Source: Oscillibacter valericigenes Sjm18-20
Lineage (GTDB): Bacteria; Bacillota; Clostridia; Oscillospirales; Oscillospiraceae
NCBI GenBank assembly: GCA_000283575.1
Contig: AP012044.1
Coordinates: 1-64,000 of the forward strand
Length of the DNA: 64,000 nucleotides
Direction: 5' to 3'
Numbering within the stretch: position 1 is the stretch's first letter; each line of letters opens with the position of its first letter. This document shows, piece after piece, positions 61,809 through 64,000 of the stretch. The notes beneath the pieces were generated by a model, which worked only from the letters and a program-made list of their open reading frames with translations, was not told where the DNA came from and did no database searches. A program made the position numbers and the translations under genes.

Positions 61809-62828
61809 ATGACCGACTATAAGAATCTGAAACTGATCGCCACGTCTTCGCCGCATATCCGCTCCGCGGAAAATACCCGCTCCATTATGCTGGATGTGAT
61901 CATCGCCATGCTGCCCGCGCTGGGCTGGTCCGTGTGGGCCTTCGGTGTCCGGGCGCTGATGGTCACCTGCGTCAGCGTAATTGCCTGCGTCGTATGGGAG
62001 TGGCTGTACCGCAAGCTTTTGAAGCGTCCTCAGTCCGTGGGCGATCTCTCCGCGGTGGTCACCGGTATGTTGCTGGCGTTTGTCTGCCCCGTTGACGTGA
62101 CTTATTTCGCCATCATTGTGGGCGGTTTCTTCTCCATCGTAGTTGCCAAGCAGCTGTTCGGCGGTATCGGAAAGAACTTTGTGAACCCCGCGCTGGTGGG
62201 CCGCGCCATGATGCTGGCCTCCTTCGCCGGAACTATGACCACATGGGCTCAGTTCCAGGCAAAGTCCCACCTGTTCGGTTCCACCGCCGATGTGGTGACC
62301 GCAGCTACCCCCATGTCTTATCTGCATGCCAAGAATTTGCAGGGCCTGCTGGACAGCGGCGTCACGCTCTCCGACATGTTCCTGGGACGCATTGGCGGCT
62401 CTCTTGGCGAGGTTTCCGCCCTGATGGTGATTGCCGGCGGCATTTATCTGCTGGCCCGCAAAATCATCTCCTGGCATACCCCCGTGGCTTACATCGCCAC
62501 TGTGGCGGTGCTGACGTTTATCTTCCCCCGTGGAAACGACTCTTTGACCTGGATGCTGTTCAACCTGTTCGGCGGCGGATTGATGCTGGGCGCGTTCTTC
62601 ATGGCGACCGACTATGCGACCTCCCCCGTCACCGGAAAAGGCCAGCTGATCTACGGAATCGGCTGCGGCCTCATCACCGTGTTTATCCGGTACTTCGGCT
62701 CCTATAGCGAGGGCGTGTGCTACTCCATTCTGATGATGAACCTGCTGACCGCCCTGATCGACAAGTATGTGAAGCCTCAGCGCTTCGGTGTCGTCAAATC
62801 CGAGAAGAAGGAGGCGGCTTCGAAATGA
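61809..62828 (+). CDS. rnfD: Rnf complex subunit RnfD
   Basis: Membrane subunit that carries a covalently bound flavin and is thought to take part in ion transfer. The 339-residue protein has about nine membrane segments. Family marks include SPHIRSAENTRSIMLDVIIA near the N-terminus, GGIGKNFVNPALVGRAMM, and TAATPMSY, the likely flavin attachment region. GGAGGCGTGAGAG lies before the ATG, 3 bases after the rnfC stop. Its stop overlaps the rnfG start (ATGA). Confidence 0.95.
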   Translation: MTDYKNLKLIATSSPHIRSAENTRSIMLDVIIAMLPALGWSVWAFGVRALMVTCVSVIACVVWEWLYRKLLKRPQSVGDLSAVVTGMLLAFVCPVDVTYFAIIVGGFFSIVVAKQLFGGIGKNFVNPALVGRAMMLASFAGTMTTWAQFQAKSHLFGSTADVVTAATPMSYLHAKNLQGLLDSGVTLSDMFLGRIGGSLGEVSALMVIAGGIYLLARKIISWHTPVAYIATVAVLTFIFPRGNDSLTWMLFNLFGGGLMLGAFFMATDYATSPVTGKGQLIYGIGCGLITVFIRYFGSYSEGVCYSILMMNLLTALIDKYVKPQRFGVVKSEKKEAASK

Positions 62829-63457
62829 GTGGACAAGTAAAGACCAAAGAAAAGGCAGTCATGGACCCCAAATATCTTCTGACACTGACCTTAAAGCTGC
62901 TGATTACCTGCGTCATCGTGGCGGGACTGCTGGGCTGGGTCAACAGCATCACCGAGGGTCCTATCACCGACATTACCAAGGCCAACACCGAGACGGCCAT
63001 GAAGGCTGTTGTGGCCGACCCCGCCAGTACATTTTCCGACAAGCTGAATATCACGGATGACATGGTCGCTGCCGCTGCGCAGTACAAGACCACCGTGTCC
63101 GAGATCTACGAGGTGCAAAGCGGCGGAGCCCCGGCGGGCTATGCCGTGAAGGTCAGCGCTTCCGGCTCTCAGGGAACCATCGTGATGATGGTGGGCGTGG
63201 ACACGGAGCAGGCCGTCACCGGCGTGTCCATCGTCACGAACTCCGAGACCTCCGGTATCGGTTCCAAGGTCATGGGCAACGAACCGCTGGCGAACAGCGG
63301 CGTGGGCGTTCTGGATCAGTTTATCGGCATGAGCCATGCCGACGGCGATCTGGTCGTGGGCAGCAATGTGGACGCCATTACCGGCGCTACCGTGTCTTCC
63401 AAGGGCGTTACCAGCGGCGTCAACGGGGCGTTGGCCGTTGTGGCGGCCATAGGCTGA
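62825..63457 (+). CDS. rnfG: Rnf complex subunit RnfG
   Basis: Membrane-anchored flavoprotein subunit with FMN bound covalently to a threonine. The 210-residue protein has one membrane segment at about 20-40 and an extracytoplasmic FMN-binding domain; the attachment motif is in AITGATVSSKGV (Thr in SGAT-type motif) near 185, and ETSGIGSKVM is the usual segment before it. The ATG overlaps the rnfD stop by 4 bases and follows GAAGGAGG, so the start is well defined. Confidence 0.95.
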   Translation: MSGQVKTKEKAVMDPKYLLTLTLKLLITCVIVAGLLGWVNSITEGPITDITKANTETAMKAVVADPASTFSDKLNITDDMVAAAAQYKTTVSEIYEVQSGGAPAGYAVKVSASGSQGTIVMMVGVDTEQAVTGVSIVTNSETSGIGSKVMGNEPLANSGVGVLDQFIGMSHADGDLVVGSNVDAITGATVSSKGVTSGVNGALAVVAAIG

Positions 63458-63475
63458 GAAAGGGGGAGTTGAATT

Positions 63476-64000
63476 ATGAACTTCAGTAAACAGATGAAAG
63501 AAGGTCTGGTCACCAACAACCCCGTGCTGGTGCAGCTTTTGGGCATGTGCTCCACCATGGCCATCACCACCTCTTTCTTTAACGGTCTGGGTATGGGCGT
63601 TTCGGTACTCATCATCCTGACGCTGAGCAATGTCGCAATTTCCGCTATTCGGAAGATCGTTCCCAACAAGATCCGCATCGCCATGTATATCGTGGTGATC
63701 GCTGGCTTCGTCACCTGCGTGGATCTGCTTTTGAAGGCGTTCGTCCCTGCGCTGTCTAATTCTCTGGGTGTGTTCATTCCCCTGATTGTGGTGAACTGCA
63801 TTATCCTGGGCCGGGCGGAGTCCTTCGCCTCTAAAGAGAGCGTTGGCGCTTCCGCATTCGACGGCATTTGCCAGGGCTTGGGCTATACCATTGTACTGGT
63901 GATCATGAGCGTGGTCCGGGAATTTCTGGGTGCTGGTACCTTCGGCGCGGGCTTACTGGGTGTGGACGGCAAGGGCATTGCCATTATCACAAACAGTAAC
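63476..64000 (+). CDS. rnfE: Rnf complex subunit RnfE (partial, cut by window end)
   Basis: Membrane subunit of Rnf. The 175 codons present encode MNFSKQMKEGLVTNNPVLVQ, a standard RnfE start, then several membrane segments with LLGMCSTMAITTS, PLIVVNCIILGRAE and the end ...ITNSN, where the window stops inside the gene. RnfE proteins are usually about 200-230 residues, so only a small part is missing. GGGGGAG precedes the ATG, 18 bases after rnfG. rnfA and rnfB should follow outside the window. Confidence 0.95.
   Translation, partial: MNFSKQMKEGLVTNNPVLVQLLGMCSTMAITTSFFNGLGMGVSVLIILTLSNVAISAIRKIVPNKIRIAMYIVVIAGFVTCVDLLLKAFVPALSNSLGVFIPLIVVNCIILGRAESFASKESVGASAFDGICQGLGYTIVLVIMSVVREFLGAGTFGAGLLGVDGKGIAIITNSN

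Noticed and set aside
60399..62477. 692-codon open frame antisense to rnfC and rnfD
   Set aside because: Shadow of two certain genes; His/Gly-rich composition typical of antisense frames.

Overview
The window looks like the start of a chromosome of a strictly anaerobic, spore-forming Clostridia member, most likely Oscillospiraceae (Oscillibacter/Flavonifractor-like). The signs are the dnaA-dnaN-yaaA-recF-remB-gyrB-gyrA order from base 1, the sporulation genes gpr, spoIIP and spoVAC, an Rnf complex, an [FeFe]-hydrogenase, SLH-anchored surface protein, fairly GC-rich coding sequence with AGGAGG-type ribosome binding sites and frequent GTG/TTG starts. The genus is inferred from gene content only.

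Layout. 0-9.1 kb: replication-origin block, all on +, with variant DnaA boxes (TTTTCCACA type) between dnaA and dnaN. 9.4-12.6 kb: rnhA, nadE and rpsT on the minus strand. 12.8-20.8 kb: gpr, exoA, a MATE exporter, metG, tatD, a TatD-linked radical SAM gene and spoIIP. 20.8-24.8 kb: an accessory island of small minus-strand genes for membrane and secreted proteins, several broken, including a DUF3997-like lipoprotein split by a frameshift and a DUF2812-type membrane protein carrying several lesions. The island lies between spoIIP and hemW, genes that are neighbours in many Firmicutes. 25-30 kb: hemW, a thioesterase, and a metal-efflux operon (ArsR regulator, free-standing HMA metallochaperone, Cd/Zn-type P1B ATPase) with a clear promoter and operator.

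30-34 kb: two nearly identical CPA2 cation/proton antiporters that form a tandem duplication including the upstream DNA, with an IS66 tnpB remnant between them, then tRNA-Gly. 34-41 kb: a minus-strand run of a second type IIA topoisomerase pair (parE-like, parC-like), a YitT protein, a LUD protein and a lipoprotein. A DnaA-box pair inside an inverted repeat lies upstream of parE. 41-48 kb: spoVAC, a two-component system, and a Gld-type ABC exporter operon with a DUF4340 protein.

48.9-53 kb: a membrane diguanylate cyclase, an IS3-family element whose orfA carries a 1-base deletion, and a decayed IS1182 transposase next to it. 53-58 kb: a monomeric [FeFe]-hydrogenase and a large phosphodiester glycosidase with SLH repeats. 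58-60 kb: a CmpB-type membrane protein with a coiled-coil tail and a DUF975 protein. 60.4 kb to the end: rnfCDGE, cut by the window end inside rnfE.

The energy genes fit ferredoxin-based fermentation: the hydrogenase can dispose of electrons as H2, and Rnf couples ferredoxin oxidation to ion pumping. I found no clearly new biochemical system. The most unusual material is the decaying island, the duplicated antiporter, the divergent second topoisomerase with its DnaA-box upstream region, and an unexplained terminator-bounded gap near 12 kb that may hold a small RNA.
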